Below are positions 41,287 through 49,391 of a DNA stretch of 64,000 bases, piece by piece. Made by a program: the position numbers and the translations under genes. Below the pieces are notes generated by a model that saw only the letters and a list, made by a program, of their open reading frames with translations, was not told the origin of the DNA and made no database searches. Origin of the DNA: UBA1924 sp963976625 (GTDB taxonomy: Bacteria; Planctomycetota; Phycisphaerae; Phycisphaerales; UBA1924). The DNA is taken from contig CAXBLA010000012.1 in assembly GCA_963976625.1 (NCBI GenBank), positions 35,388-99,387 on the forward strand, given 5' to 3'. Numbering within the stretch: position 1 is the first letter of the stretch; every line of letters begins with the position of its first letter.

Positions 41287-42492
41287 ATGAACCACATTCG
41301 CCTGATCGCGACCCTCTCAACCACACTCTCGCTGGGCTGCCCTGCACCTCTCTGCGCCCAAGAGCCCCCGCCATCGGCGATCGCCGACACCCAGCCCGCG
41401 ACGCCCCAATGGGAAACCGAGCACGACCTGGGTGCACTCTTTGATCAATCAAACAACCGCATCGCCCTCGCCAAGACGATCATCCAACAATGCAAAGACA
41501 ACGATCAGCTCTCCGAAGACGCCCGCATCCAAGGCCTGCGCATCGCGGGCCACGCGTGCTACACAGACGGCGCTCTCGAAGCGGCAACCCGAGCGTTTAC
41601 AGCGCTCGATCAAATCGACTCTGCCCCACGGTGGAAAGCCGAGGCCAACCGCATGCTCGCCCAGCTGAGCATGAATAGCCCCGATCTTGAAAAGGCACTC
41701 GAATACCTCAAAGTATCTTGGGAGTACGCGCTCCTCGATGATCCAACGGGCATGTTCGCTTCGACCCGATCCGTCCTGAATCTAATCTGCTCGCTGAGCA
41801 CCGCGACCAAACAACTCGAGCAAGCCATCGACTACGCCGAGCAGGGCATCGCGATGTTTGAAAAATCAGGGGCGACCACTGTTCAAGCCCAGTTTCTCTA
41901 CCGGGCGTACGAAGCGAACAAATCACTCGGCGAGAACGCCGCGGCCCTCGACCACCTCAATGTCCTGCTCACCGATCACCCAACATTCCAGGCCGACAAC
42001 GACTTCATGGGTATCCCGCCGCTGCTCAGGCTCGATGTCTTCAACCTCGCCGGACGCGGCTGGGACAACCCCAGCGAGGACTTCATCAATGAAGTGCTCG
42101 CGGTAAGCTATGACCCAGAATACACGCTCATGTCCAGCCGGCTGGTCATTGTTCACAAACTCGGCACACTCCTAGAGAAACAGAATCAGAACGAAGCCGC
42201 GATCCACATCCGAACCAGCCTGCGCCAAGAACTCGCGGATCTGATCGATTCCGACACCGAGATCGACCCTGCCCTATTGCCGGGGCTCAAGACCAACATG
42301 GCCTACCTCGCCATCGCCGATGCGCAGCTCCACCTCAAGCAAGGCGACGCCCTCGCCGCTTCGGCAGCCCTCAACAGCATCATCTCAGACGCAGACGGCG
42401 TCCCCGCCCACATCCTCGAGCAAGCCGAGGCCCTCGAAGTGCAGGCCCAAACGCAAGCCCAATCCCAAGCCCAAACTCAACAAAGCCCCTGA
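41287..42492 (+). CDS. Exported TPR-like protein
   Basis: The protein has 401 residues. The start at 41287 gives a good signal peptide (MNHIRLIATLSTTLSLGCPAP, probably cleaved or lipidated around Cys17/AQ), whereas 41257 would leave a charged extension. The mature chain is almost all helical, with pairs such as EDARIQGLRIAGHACYTDGALEAATRAF, described here as residues ~78-105, and YAEQGIAMFEKSG, typical of degenerate tetratricopeptide repeats. The C-terminus ends in a Gln/Ala repeat (AQTQAQSQAQTQ). Such proteins generally hold other proteins together. No partner is indicated by the neighbours. Confidence 0.75.
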   Translation: MNHIRLIATLSTTLSLGCPAPLCAQEPPPSAIADTQPATPQWETEHDLGALFDQSNNRIALAKTIIQQCKDNDQLSEDARIQGLRIAGHACYTDGALEAATRAFTALDQIDSAPRWKAEANRMLAQLSMNSPDLEKALEYLKVSWEYALLDDPTGMFASTRSVLNLICSLSTATKQLEQAIDYAEQGIAMFEKSGATTVQAQFLYRAYEANKSLGENAAALDHLNVLLTDHPTFQADNDFMGIPPLLRLDVFNLAGRGWDNPSEDFINEVLAVSYDPEYTLMSSRLVIVHKLGTLLEKQNQNEAAIHIRTSLRQELADLIDSDTEIDPALLPGLKTNMAYLAIADAQLHLKQGDALAASAALNSIISDADGVPAHILEQAEALEVQAQTQAQSQAQTQQSP

Positions 42493-42520
42493 TACACTGT
42501 CCTAATGGGCAGGCGCGTGT

Positions 42521-43186
42521 TTACCGCTTGCGGGCAACCATCACACCCTCACGGATCGGCACGCAGCATGCATCAAAGTCCTCATCGTCGGCCACCAACC
42601 GATTGAACCGGTCCACGCCGTCGCGGTTGGGGTGCGAGCCCTCCGGGTTCACCACACACCATTCCGTGCTTCCGATCGCGTTGTCGGCGATCAGCAACCC
42701 GCCCGAACGCAGCAGCGTCTTCGCATACGGCAAATAATCCGGGTACTCAAACTTAATCGCGTCCAAGAACACCACATCGACCGAACCCGCCCCGAGCTCA
42801 TCGACGAGCTTGGGCAAGGCTTCGAGACCCGTCTCGCGGACGATGCGGACGCGATCGGTCAAGCCGCAGGCGTCGAATCCGGCTTGCGAGATGTCCGCGT
42901 GCAGATCCATCGGCTCAATCGTGATCAGCTTGCCGCCCTCGCCGAGTCCGCGGGCGATCCAGGTGCCGGAATACCCCGCCAGCGTCCCCACCTCCACGGC
43001 TGTCTTGGCCCCGATGGACTTGACAAGCATGTGGATCATCGCCCCCACGCTCGAGGAAACCGCGATATCGGGCACCCCGGCCGCGATGGCCTTGGGCATC
43101 AGGGTCGCGAGGTGCTCGTCCTCGCCCCCGAACACATCATCGAGGTAGGTACAAATGGAATTCCAACGATCAGGGTTCATGCTCAT
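42521..43186 (-). CDS. O-methyltransferase (catechol/caffeoyl-CoA type, SAM-dependent)
   Basis: The protein has 221 residues; ATG 43186 and ATG 43180 are both possible starts. The family core is AKTAVEVGTLAGYSGTWIARGL (motif I region, residues ~57-78), then GKLITIEPM, VDVVFLDAIKFEYPDYL with the metal/SAM-binding DA motif, and GGLLIADNAI. This is Methyltransf_3, whose members methylate catechols or related diols using a divalent metal. The substrate cannot be predicted. It is divergent from ribB by 36 bases. Confidence 0.93.
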   Translation of the reverse strand: MSMNPDRWNSICTYLDDVFGGEDEHLATLMPKAIAAGVPDIAVSSSVGAMIHMLVKSIGAKTAVEVGTLAGYSGTWIARGLGEGGKLITIEPMDLHADISQAGFDACGLTDRVRIVRETGLEALPKLVDELGAGSVDVVFLDAIKFEYPDYLPYAKTLLRSGGLLIADNAIGSTEWCVVNPEGSHPNRDGVDRFNRLVADDEDFDACCVPIREGVMVARKR

Positions 43187-43222
43187 ACACGACAATAGAA
43201 CCCGGCTGATCTACCATCCACC

Positions 43223-44467
43223 ATGCAATCCACGAACTCAGCCACAAACCGGTCCACAAGCCAATCCGCCGCCACCCAGCCGGGTGATGCCGGCGATCCG
43301 TTCTCGACGATCGAAGCCATCCTCGAAGACCTCCGCGCCGGCAAGATGGTCATCCTCACCGACGATGAGGACCGCGAGAACGAGGGCGACTTCGTGCTCC
43401 CCGCGCAGTTCGTCACGCCCGAATCGGTCGCCTTCATGCTCTCGGTCGCGCGTGGATACATGTGCCTCTCGCTGACGGAAGCCGACTGCGATCGGCTCGA
43501 GCTCACCCCCCAATCGCTGGTCAACACCTCCGTCCGCGCGACCCCCTTCACCGTCGCCATCGACGGGCACCCAAAGCATGGGCTCACCACCGGGGTTTCG
43601 GCCCAAGAACGCGCCAAGACCATCGAGCTGGCGATCAACCCCGACACCGACGCCAGCGACTTCGTCCGCCCGGGTCACATCAACCCGCTCCGCTCACGCG
43701 ACGGCGGCGTGCTCGTCCGCATCGGGCAGACGGAGGGCTCGCTGGACCTCTGCAGGCTTGCCGGGCTCCACCCCTCAGCGGTCATCATCGAGATCATGCG
43801 CGACGACGGCGAGATGGCCCGCGTCCCCGATCTCGTCAAGCTCTGCAAAGAACACGACATCAAGATGTGCTCGGTCAAGCAGATCATCGAGCACCGCCTC
43901 TCACAATCATCGATCATCGAACGGATCGAGCCGATCTCGGGCACCAAGATCCAAACGCCTCAAGGCGAGTTCAACCTGATCGCGTTCAAGTCCCTCGTTG
44001 ATCCCATGCCCCACCTCGCCCTGACCGTCGGCGATGTCGGCAGCCTCGACGAATACCTCAACCCGATCGAAAACGACACACCCACCCTCGTCCGCGTGCA
44101 CAAGCGCGACCTGCTCGGGGACATCTTCAACGAGCAAGGCCAGTCGGGCGACGGGCTCTCGACGGGCGAGACCCTTCGCCAGTCCATGCAGATGATCCAG
44201 GACGCCGGGCGCGGCGCGATCGTCTACCTCCGCCCCCACGGCGTGGGCGACGCCCTCTCCCAGATGCTCACCCGACCGATCGATACGGACAACGCCGACA
44301 AACCCGTGCAGTCCGTGTCCCCCACCATGATCGAGTACGGCACCGGCTCCCAGATCCTCCGTGCCCTGGGCATCAGCAACATGCAACTCATCACCAACTC
44401 CACCGCCGCCTACCCCCACCTCGAGTCCTTCGGGCTCTCGATCTCCGAGCGCGTCCGGATCCAGTAA
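43223..44467 (+). CDS. ribB: 3,4-dihydroxy-2-butanone 4-phosphate synthase fused to a degenerate GTP cyclohydrolase II domain
   Basis: RibB makes the four-carbon precursor of riboflavin from ribulose 5-phosphate. The protein has 414 residues. The RibB half is intact: DDEDRENEGD at 47-56 and HGLTTGVSAQERAKTI further on. The second half has the shape of GTP cyclohydrolase II (EFNLIAF, VRVHKRDLLGDIF, EYGTGSQILRALG, LITN), but none of the three zinc cysteines of RibA (the C-x10-C-x-C segment reads NEQGQSGDG), and the catalytic REQEGRGIGL segment is replaced. It is therefore probably not a functional RibA, as in the RibBX-type fusions. A separate RibA would be needed elsewhere. A clear terminator follows. 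Confidence 0.92.
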   Translation: MQSTNSATNRSTSQSAATQPGDAGDPFSTIEAILEDLRAGKMVILTDDEDRENEGDFVLPAQFVTPESVAFMLSVARGYMCLSLTEADCDRLELTPQSLVNTSVRATPFTVAIDGHPKHGLTTGVSAQERAKTIELAINPDTDASDFVRPGHINPLRSRDGGVLVRIGQTEGSLDLCRLAGLHPSAVIIEIMRDDGEMARVPDLVKLCKEHDIKMCSVKQIIEHRLSQSSIIERIEPISGTKIQTPQGEFNLIAFKSLVDPMPHLALTVGDVGSLDEYLNPIENDTPTLVRVHKRDLLGDIFNEQGQSGDGLSTGETLRQSMQMIQDAGRGAIVYLRPHGVGDALSQMLTRPIDTDNADKPVQSVSPTMIEYGTGSQILRALGISNMQLITNSTAAYPHLESFGLSISERVRIQ

Positions 44468-44507
44468 GCCCCCCGTCCCCCCCGTTCGACCATGTTTGCC
44501 CACTGAA

Positions 44508-44540
44508 CCGGACAAAGCCAAGATTTGTTCGGCTTTTTTT
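44508..44540 (+). terminator. Intrinsic terminator of ribB
   Basis: CCGGACAAA (44508-44516) pairs with TTTGTTCGG (44524-44532), including one G-U pair, followed by CTTTTTTT. It lies 40 bases after the stop. Confidence 0.88.
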
Positions 44541-44560
44541 CGCACGCTCCGATAATTCGC

Positions 44561-44589
44561 TCGACAACTGGCCAACAACCTGCCATACT
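44561..44589 (+). promoter_or_regulatory. Possible promoter of the DUF1579 gene
   Basis: TCGACA (44561-44566) and CATACT (44584-44589) are separated by 17 bases and lie between the ribB terminator and the gene at 44628. Each box differs from consensus by one to two bases. Confidence 0.45.
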
Positions 44590-44627
44590 GGTTCGCACAA
44601 CACACCACTTCGAGCAGGAGATACCCC

Positions 44628-45299
44628 ATGAACACCGTCAACCGCAAATCCGTCCTCGCCTTCGCCGCCGGCTCACTCGCCACCGCGAGCATCGCGATGC
44701 TTATCGCCGCCGGGCCCGAGCACAAAGACCACGATCATGCTGATCACGCCAATCATGCCGACAAAGTGACCCAGCCCGAGATGGACGAGATGCTCGAGAT
44801 GTCCACCGAAGACATGATGGCCGCGATGGCCGTGCTTGCTACGCCCGGCGAGCACCACAAAGCCCTCGAAAAAACCGTCGGCACATGGACCGCCAAGACC
44901 AGCTTCGTGATGGACCCAACCGCCCCACCAACGGAAGGCGTGGGCACCATGACCACCGAATGGGTGCTCGGCAAGCGATTCACCAAGTCCGTCTTCAAAA
45001 CCAACTTCATGGGCGATGACTTCGAGGGGCTCGCCTACGCCGGCTACGACATCGCCCACGAGGAGTATGTCAGCACCTGGATGGACACGATGTCCACCAA
45101 GATCACCTCCATGACCGGCCAGATCGACAAGGACGGCACCATGACCATGAAGGGCATGGCCACCACCCCCATGGGCGATAACCCCATGAAGATGGTCACC
45201 ACCTGGCAGAGCGACGACCAATGGACCGACCAGTTCTACGACCTGATGCCCGACGGCTCATGGTTCAACTCCGCGACCATCGTCTATACACGCAACTGA
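44628..45299 (+). CDS. Exported DUF1579-family protein
   Basis: The protein has 223 residues; GCAGGAGATACCCC precedes ATG 44628. A signal or anchor segment (SVLAFAAGSLATASIAMLIAAG) is followed by a His/Asp-rich linker (HKDHDHADHANHADK) and a DUF1579 beta-barrel-like domain: GEHHKALEKTVGTWTAK, EWVLGKRFTKSVFK, GYDIAHEEYVSTWMDT. The family is structurally related to lipocalin-like barrels, with unknown ligands. The His-rich linker could bind metal. It is bracketed by terminators on both sides, so it is probably transcribed alone. Confidence 0.85.
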   Translation: MNTVNRKSVLAFAAGSLATASIAMLIAAGPEHKDHDHADHANHADKVTQPEMDEMLEMSTEDMMAAMAVLATPGEHHKALEKTVGTWTAKTSFVMDPTAPPTEGVGTMTTEWVLGKRFTKSVFKTNFMGDDFEGLAYAGYDIAHEEYVSTWMDTMSTKITSMTGQIDKDGTMTMKGMATTPMGDNPMKMVTTWQSDDQWTDQFYDLMPDGSWFNSATIVYTRN

Positions 45300-45364
45300 A
45301 TCTGACCAGCCCGCCCCGGGCCAACCACGCCCTGTTACAGCCTCTTTACCGCCTCTATCAGGCC

Positions 45365-45391
45365 AAACCCGCACATCTTGCGGGTTTTTTG
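45365..45391 (+). terminator. Intrinsic terminator of the DUF1579 gene
   Basis: AAACCCGC (45365-45372) pairs with GCGGGTTT (45380-45387) around a 7-base loop and is followed by further T residues. Confidence 0.85.
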
Positions 45392-45492
45392 CCCCCGCAC
45401 CCTGCGATTGCACGCCTGAAATCCAAACCGGTTTGATCCAAACCATCCTTCATGGTACAACTCAGTCTGACCAACCACGGAGACGACCCAAC

Positions 45493-45783
45493 ATGCCTCA
45501 GTTCATCTGCTTCCTCGACCCCACCCGCCCGGGGATGCCCGACGACCCGACCCCAGCCGAAGCCAAGGCCGCCGAAGCCCATTTCGAGTATTATCAGAAG
45601 CTGCTGACCAAAGGCTCGCTGCTGCTCGCCGGGCGGACTCAAGAACCCCCGCACATCGGGCTGATGATCTTCGAAGCCCCCACCAAAGAGGACGCGATCT
45701 CCCTAGCCGCCCAAGACCCCGCGGTGGCCGCCGGTGTCTTCACCTGCCGCGTGCAGAGCTATCAGATCGCCTTGCAATCCTAG
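45493..45783 (+). CDS. YCII-domain protein
   Basis: The protein has 96 residues from ATG 45493. It shows the ferredoxin-like YCII fold: MPQFICFLDPTRPGMP, EAHFEYYQKLLTKGSLLLAGR with the conserved His and GxxxxAG elements, GLMIFEAPTKEDAISLAAQDP, and a short last strand. YciI-like proteins may have muconolactone-isomerase-like or dehydrochlorinase activity, but most are uncharacterised. It lies 33 bases before the zinc-ribbon gene on the same strand. Confidence 0.88.
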   Translation: MPQFICFLDPTRPGMPDDPTPAEAKAAEAHFEYYQKLLTKGSLLLAGRTQEPPHIGLMIFEAPTKEDAISLAAQDPAVAAGVFTCRVQSYQIALQS

Positions 45784-45816
45784 AACCGGACTTCGACCCG
45801 CCCCGTACCATATTCT

Positions 45817-46335
45817 ATGAGCACTCAGGGGAAGCCGACGATCAATCAATCCAATCAAGCCAGCGACGATGAGCTCGCCGCCATCTACCTGCGCGATCGT
45901 GATGTGCCCTGCCCCAGCTGCGACTACAACCGCCGCGACGGCCAATCGAGCACCTGCCCCGAGTGCGGCTCAGCCCTCACCCTCATCGGGATCGATGCCG
46001 CCCAAGTGTCGAACTTCACCAAGCTCGCGCGATCGGTACTGTTTTATCTCTGGATATTGGCAGCCGCAAAGTCTGCTTACAACCTCTATATCTTGATCAG
46101 GATCGTGACCGTATTCGCAATGGTTCCCCGACCTTTCCCATTTTTCACATGGGTCATTGGTGCGACATTGGATTTCATAGTTTGGCTAGTGCTCTTCATC
46201 ATCACGCTGAGTCGATGGAGAAAATCTCGCCACAACGAAACAATCGCATCGGCCACCGTGATCTCTCCGATCGTGATGATCGTCATCTACACTTTCTTGT
46301 CGATCATTTGGGCGATTGTGTTATCTGATTATTAG
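45817..46335 (+). CDS. Zinc-ribbon membrane protein (paralogue of the gene at 25387)
   Basis: The protein has 172 residues. It has a cytosolic ribbon with C32, C35, C47 and C50 (CPSCDYNRRDG and CPECGS), followed by four hydrophobic helices, the first near YFYLWILAAAKSAYN-like sequence at about residue 75. The plan and ribbon sequence match the protein at 25387. From about 46030 on the DNA is more AT-rich than the ribbon part, like the neighbouring gene. The function is unknown. Confidence 0.75.
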   Translation: MSTQGKPTINQSNQASDDELAAIYLRDRDVPCPSCDYNRRDGQSSTCPECGSALTLIGIDAAQVSNFTKLARSVLFYLWILAAAKSAYNLYILIRIVTVFAMVPRPFPFFTWVIGATLDFIVWLVLFIITLSRWRKSRHNETIASATVISPIVMIVIYTFLSIIWAIVLSDY

Positions 46336-46425
46336 TCGGATTCGTTCGTGCAACCGGAGCACCCGAAAAGCGAAATGCATTTCTCGCGATCAGACGAAAA
46401 ATCCAAATATCACAACCGAGCAATT

Positions 46426-47766
46426 TTAACGAGACTTCCTCGGCGATCTGCTTCTATACCAGCTCTGCCCCGGATGGAACAGCATCTGATAGAGGTCTTC
46501 TGACAAGTTGATGGCCGTGGGTACATCCCCGGGGTGAACCAGCGGGTTATCGAGCTGGTACCGCTTTGGATCGTACACATCCGGTCGAAGATCATTGAAT
46601 CTACTCAGGAAGTTGATGTGCATGTCTTGCCAGTTGCTCGCCGCGAGCATGCCCATCACAGATTCAACATGCTTCATGTAATCCGTCGCCAATGGCGTGC
46701 TGATTGCCCACGGGGTCACATAGATCACTGATGGGCGGGGCCTGCCGGTCGCCGCAAAGGTAGCTTCCCACTCTTGAACGAGTTGAACCATGTTGGGCAG
46801 GATACCTTTCTCCCGATTTGTTTCTCTATTGTGCCCGAGCATGATCATGACATACTCTGGATTAATCATCTCAATCAGTGCCGCTCTCGATGCGGGACTT
46901 ATTTTTTCAAGATGATCATCGATCGCCCAGCCACCGGTCCCTTGATACCCAACGATGGTCCCAGGCAATGACTGCCCTTGCTCATCCACGCGTTCGATCA
47001 AAACTCCGAGAATCTGCAACACTTCACCCGGTAACTCGACAGATCCCGAGGGCAGAAAAATTCCCACACCAACATCATCACCATCTGTCTGAAAATCAGC
47101 CGGGATGAGTTGCTCAATAATCTGTATCCCATCTGTTTGATTGAGCGTATGCACCGTTCTTGCCGACGCGCTAAAGACTCCGCCCCGCTCCGCTCTGGTT
47201 TGAACGGCCCCGACCGAACGAGGGCTTGTCCGCACGGCGATCTTGGCGATCAAAGGGTTGCCTATCCCCCAAGGCTCATTCCAAGGCGAGTCAACATTCC
47301 CCCCATAAAAGCGGAGCCGATACCTTCCGATCAACGACCCGGGAGATTCGATATCACCATTACATTGCCATTGGCTCCCGAGTACAGCAAAGAAATCCGG
47401 TGAGCCCCCATCTGGCCAGCCAGCATCCAGACTGATATTTGAATAGCTAAGACCATCAACTCTCCCAGTGCCGTTGTTGACGACAAGTCCCGCACTCGCA
47501 TTGCCTACTGTAATCAACTCCCCAACAATCGGGGCGTTCCAACGATGAGCCTGGGTTCGAATTCGGTTGGAGCTCGGCCCAGTCGTTTGTGAATCACCCA
47601 CCAAGATACAGCGGAACCGATTTGGTGTCAGCAGTCTCTTATACTGAGCAGCCTGCGCAGTGTTCTCTCCCACCGATCCACCATTGAGCCCCGCCGGCGG
47701 CCCCATGGCGACCATGCCCAAACCGAGAACACACACACTCAAACTGATCAACAATCGATTCCGCAT
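46426..47766 (-). CDS. Secreted SGNH/GDSL-hydrolase-like protein
   Basis: The protein has 446 residues. It has a signal peptide (MRNRLLISLSVCVLGLGMVA). FRCILVGDSQTTGPSSNRIR holds a GDS nucleophile block, and EYVMIMLGHNRETNREKG looks like the block with the oxyanion Asn (GxN). A final DxxH is possible near LDNPLVHPGDVP. The central part is a beta-rich insertion (residues ~110-250) similar to those of SGNH esterases acting on polysaccharides. The gene and its flanks (46336-47957) are visibly less GC-rich than the rest of the window, which may mean recent transfer. Confidence 0.75.
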   Translation of the reverse strand: MRNRLLISLSVCVLGLGMVAMGPPAGLNGGSVGENTAQAAQYKRLLTPNRFRCILVGDSQTTGPSSNRIRTQAHRWNAPIVGELITVGNASAGLVVNNGTGRVDGLSYSNISLDAGWPDGGSPDFFAVLGSQWQCNGDIESPGSLIGRYRLRFYGGNVDSPWNEPWGIGNPLIAKIAVRTSPRSVGAVQTRAERGGVFSASARTVHTLNQTDGIQIIEQLIPADFQTDGDDVGVGIFLPSGSVELPGEVLQILGVLIERVDEQGQSLPGTIVGYQGTGGWAIDDHLEKISPASRAALIEMINPEYVMIMLGHNRETNREKGILPNMVQLVQEWEATFAATGRPRPSVIYVTPWAISTPLATDYMKHVESVMGMLAASNWQDMHINFLSRFNDLRPDVYDPKRYQLDNPLVHPGDVPTAINLSEDLYQMLFHPGQSWYRSRSPRKSR

Positions 47767-47957
47767 CTGAGGCTCCAGAACATGCTGTAACTACAGCCCA
47801 AACCTAACACAAGATGGGCGATTTACCAAAGAAACAGACCGGAACCGGGCAATTCCGCTCTGGGATCCATTATATGGACCTGCCAAAATAGAATACACCC
47901 GAAATGACCACACAGGCTATGAGTACCCTGCTTTCATATTGCCATAAGATCGGCCGT

Positions 47958-49217
47958 TTAGATCCGCTCGTATAACGGCAGCGTCCCGACCAATGGCCGG
48001 CAGTAGTCCAAGAACTTCTGGCTCACATTGTTGTGCCCATCAATAAACTCGGGCGGCATGTGCTTGGTCTTGGCGGCCACATCGCTCAGCTCGATTCGCT
48101 CATACTTGGCCGCATACGGCTGCCCCTCGCCGATCGGGCTGGTGCGGAGGATCGCGACCGACCCATCGACATCGCCGCTCGTCGCCAGCCTAGCCGCGTA
48201 GCGACCAACCCCACGCGCTTCGCGCTGGTCCACATGCGACTGATCCGGGAAGCACCGCTGGACATAGCCAAAAGTGTCGGCCCGCACGCGCACCTGCTTG
48301 CCGCCCACCGGGGTGAGCTTGTCCTTGAGCAGATCCGAGAGCCCGTCGCCGATCGCGCCCGAGCCCGAGAGCTGCACATTGCCGTGCGCATCGACCTGCC
48401 CGTCCTTGATCAGCTGCGCCCCGATGGCGTTCCCGTCCTTGTCGCTGATGCCCTCGCTGACCGCGATGTGCACCCGCTGGCGTTTGTCGTAGATCTTGGC
48501 GACATCATCAACGAACCGATCCATATCAAACGGGACCTCGGGCAGGTAGATCAGCTGCGGGCCATCGGTGGAGCCGCCCTCGTGGGCATACCGATCGTCG
48601 CGCCGAGCAAGGGCCGAAGCCGCCGTCAGGAAGCCCGCGTGGCGACCCATGATCACATTGATCTTGATCCCCGGCAGCGAGATGTTGTCCAAGAAGTCCG
48701 CCATGCACGCCTTGGCGACAAACCGAGCCGCGCTCGGGAAGCCCGGCGTATGGTCGTTGATCACCAGATCGTTATCCACCGTCTTGGGGATATGGAAGCA
48801 CCGAAGCTCGTACCCGGTCTCGTTGGCCATCTCGTTGACGATTCGGCAGGTATCGCTCGAGTCATTGCCGCCGATATAGAAGAAGTACCGTATATCGTGA
48901 TCCTTGCACGACTGCAAGATCCGCTCGCAGTACGCCGCATCCGGCTTGTCGCGCGTCGAGCCCAGCCCCGCGCTCGGCGTCTGGGCCAGCACCTGGAGCC
49001 GATCGTGCGGGTAGTCGGTCAGGTCGTACAGATCGCCGTTCGTCAGCCCGGTCACCCCGTGGCGCATGCCCAGGATCTTCTTAATCGGGTTGCCCGAAGT
49101 CCCCGCGCCTGCCTGCCTGAGCCCCTCGATGACCCCAACAAGCGATTCGTTGATCACCGCCGTCGGCCCCCCGGACTGTCCGATGACCGCGTTCCCTGCC
49201 ACTAGATCGATCGACAT
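47958..49217 (-). CDS. 6-phosphofructokinase, probably pyrophosphate-dependent
   Basis: The enzyme phosphorylates fructose 6-phosphate in glycolysis. The protein has 419 residues from ATG 49217; a TTG three bases upstream is less likely. NAVIGQSGGPTAVINESLVG is the N-terminal nucleotide/PPi loop, RYFFYIGGNDSSDTCRI has GGNDS where ATP enzymes have GGDGS, pointing to the PPi-dependent type, and IPKTVDNDL carries the catalytic Asp. MGRHAGFLTAASALARRDD is also typical of that group. It is divergent from the amidohydrolase pair and has no enzyme of the same pathway beside it. Confidence 0.92.
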   Translation of the reverse strand: MSIDLVAGNAVIGQSGGPTAVINESLVGVIEGLRQAGAGTSGNPIKKILGMRHGVTGLTNGDLYDLTDYPHDRLQVLAQTPSAGLGSTRDKPDAAYCERILQSCKDHDIRYFFYIGGNDSSDTCRIVNEMANETGYELRCFHIPKTVDNDLVINDHTPGFPSAARFVAKACMADFLDNISLPGIKINVIMGRHAGFLTAASALARRDDRYAHEGGSTDGPQLIYLPEVPFDMDRFVDDVAKIYDKRQRVHIAVSEGISDKDGNAIGAQLIKDGQVDAHGNVQLSGSGAIGDGLSDLLKDKLTPVGGKQVRVRADTFGYVQRCFPDQSHVDQREARGVGRYAARLATSGDVDGSVAILRTSPIGEGQPYAAKYERIELSDVAAKTKHMPPEFIDGHNNVSQKFLDYCRPLVGTLPLYERI

Positions 49218-49391
49218 CAAAGCACCCTTCTCCGGGCCTGTGGCCCGTGGATCGTTTCACATTGCACGCCCGGAGTCCCCCGAGCAGATTTGAACCAAAG
49301 GGTAGGCCGATTTCATCGAGACTTCAGGGCCATTTTTCGCCACCGATCCGGCCAGATTCGGTACCATACTCCTCACAAGGAGCACCGATCG

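Noticed and set aside
43187..43222. Possible FMN riboswitch before ribB
   Set aside because: Only 36 bases separate ribB from the divergent methyltransferase gene, far too short for the aptamer.
49280..49310. TTTGAACC resembling the complement of a tRNA T-loop
   Set aside because: The flanking bases cannot form a T stem, and no acceptor, D or anticodon arm fits.
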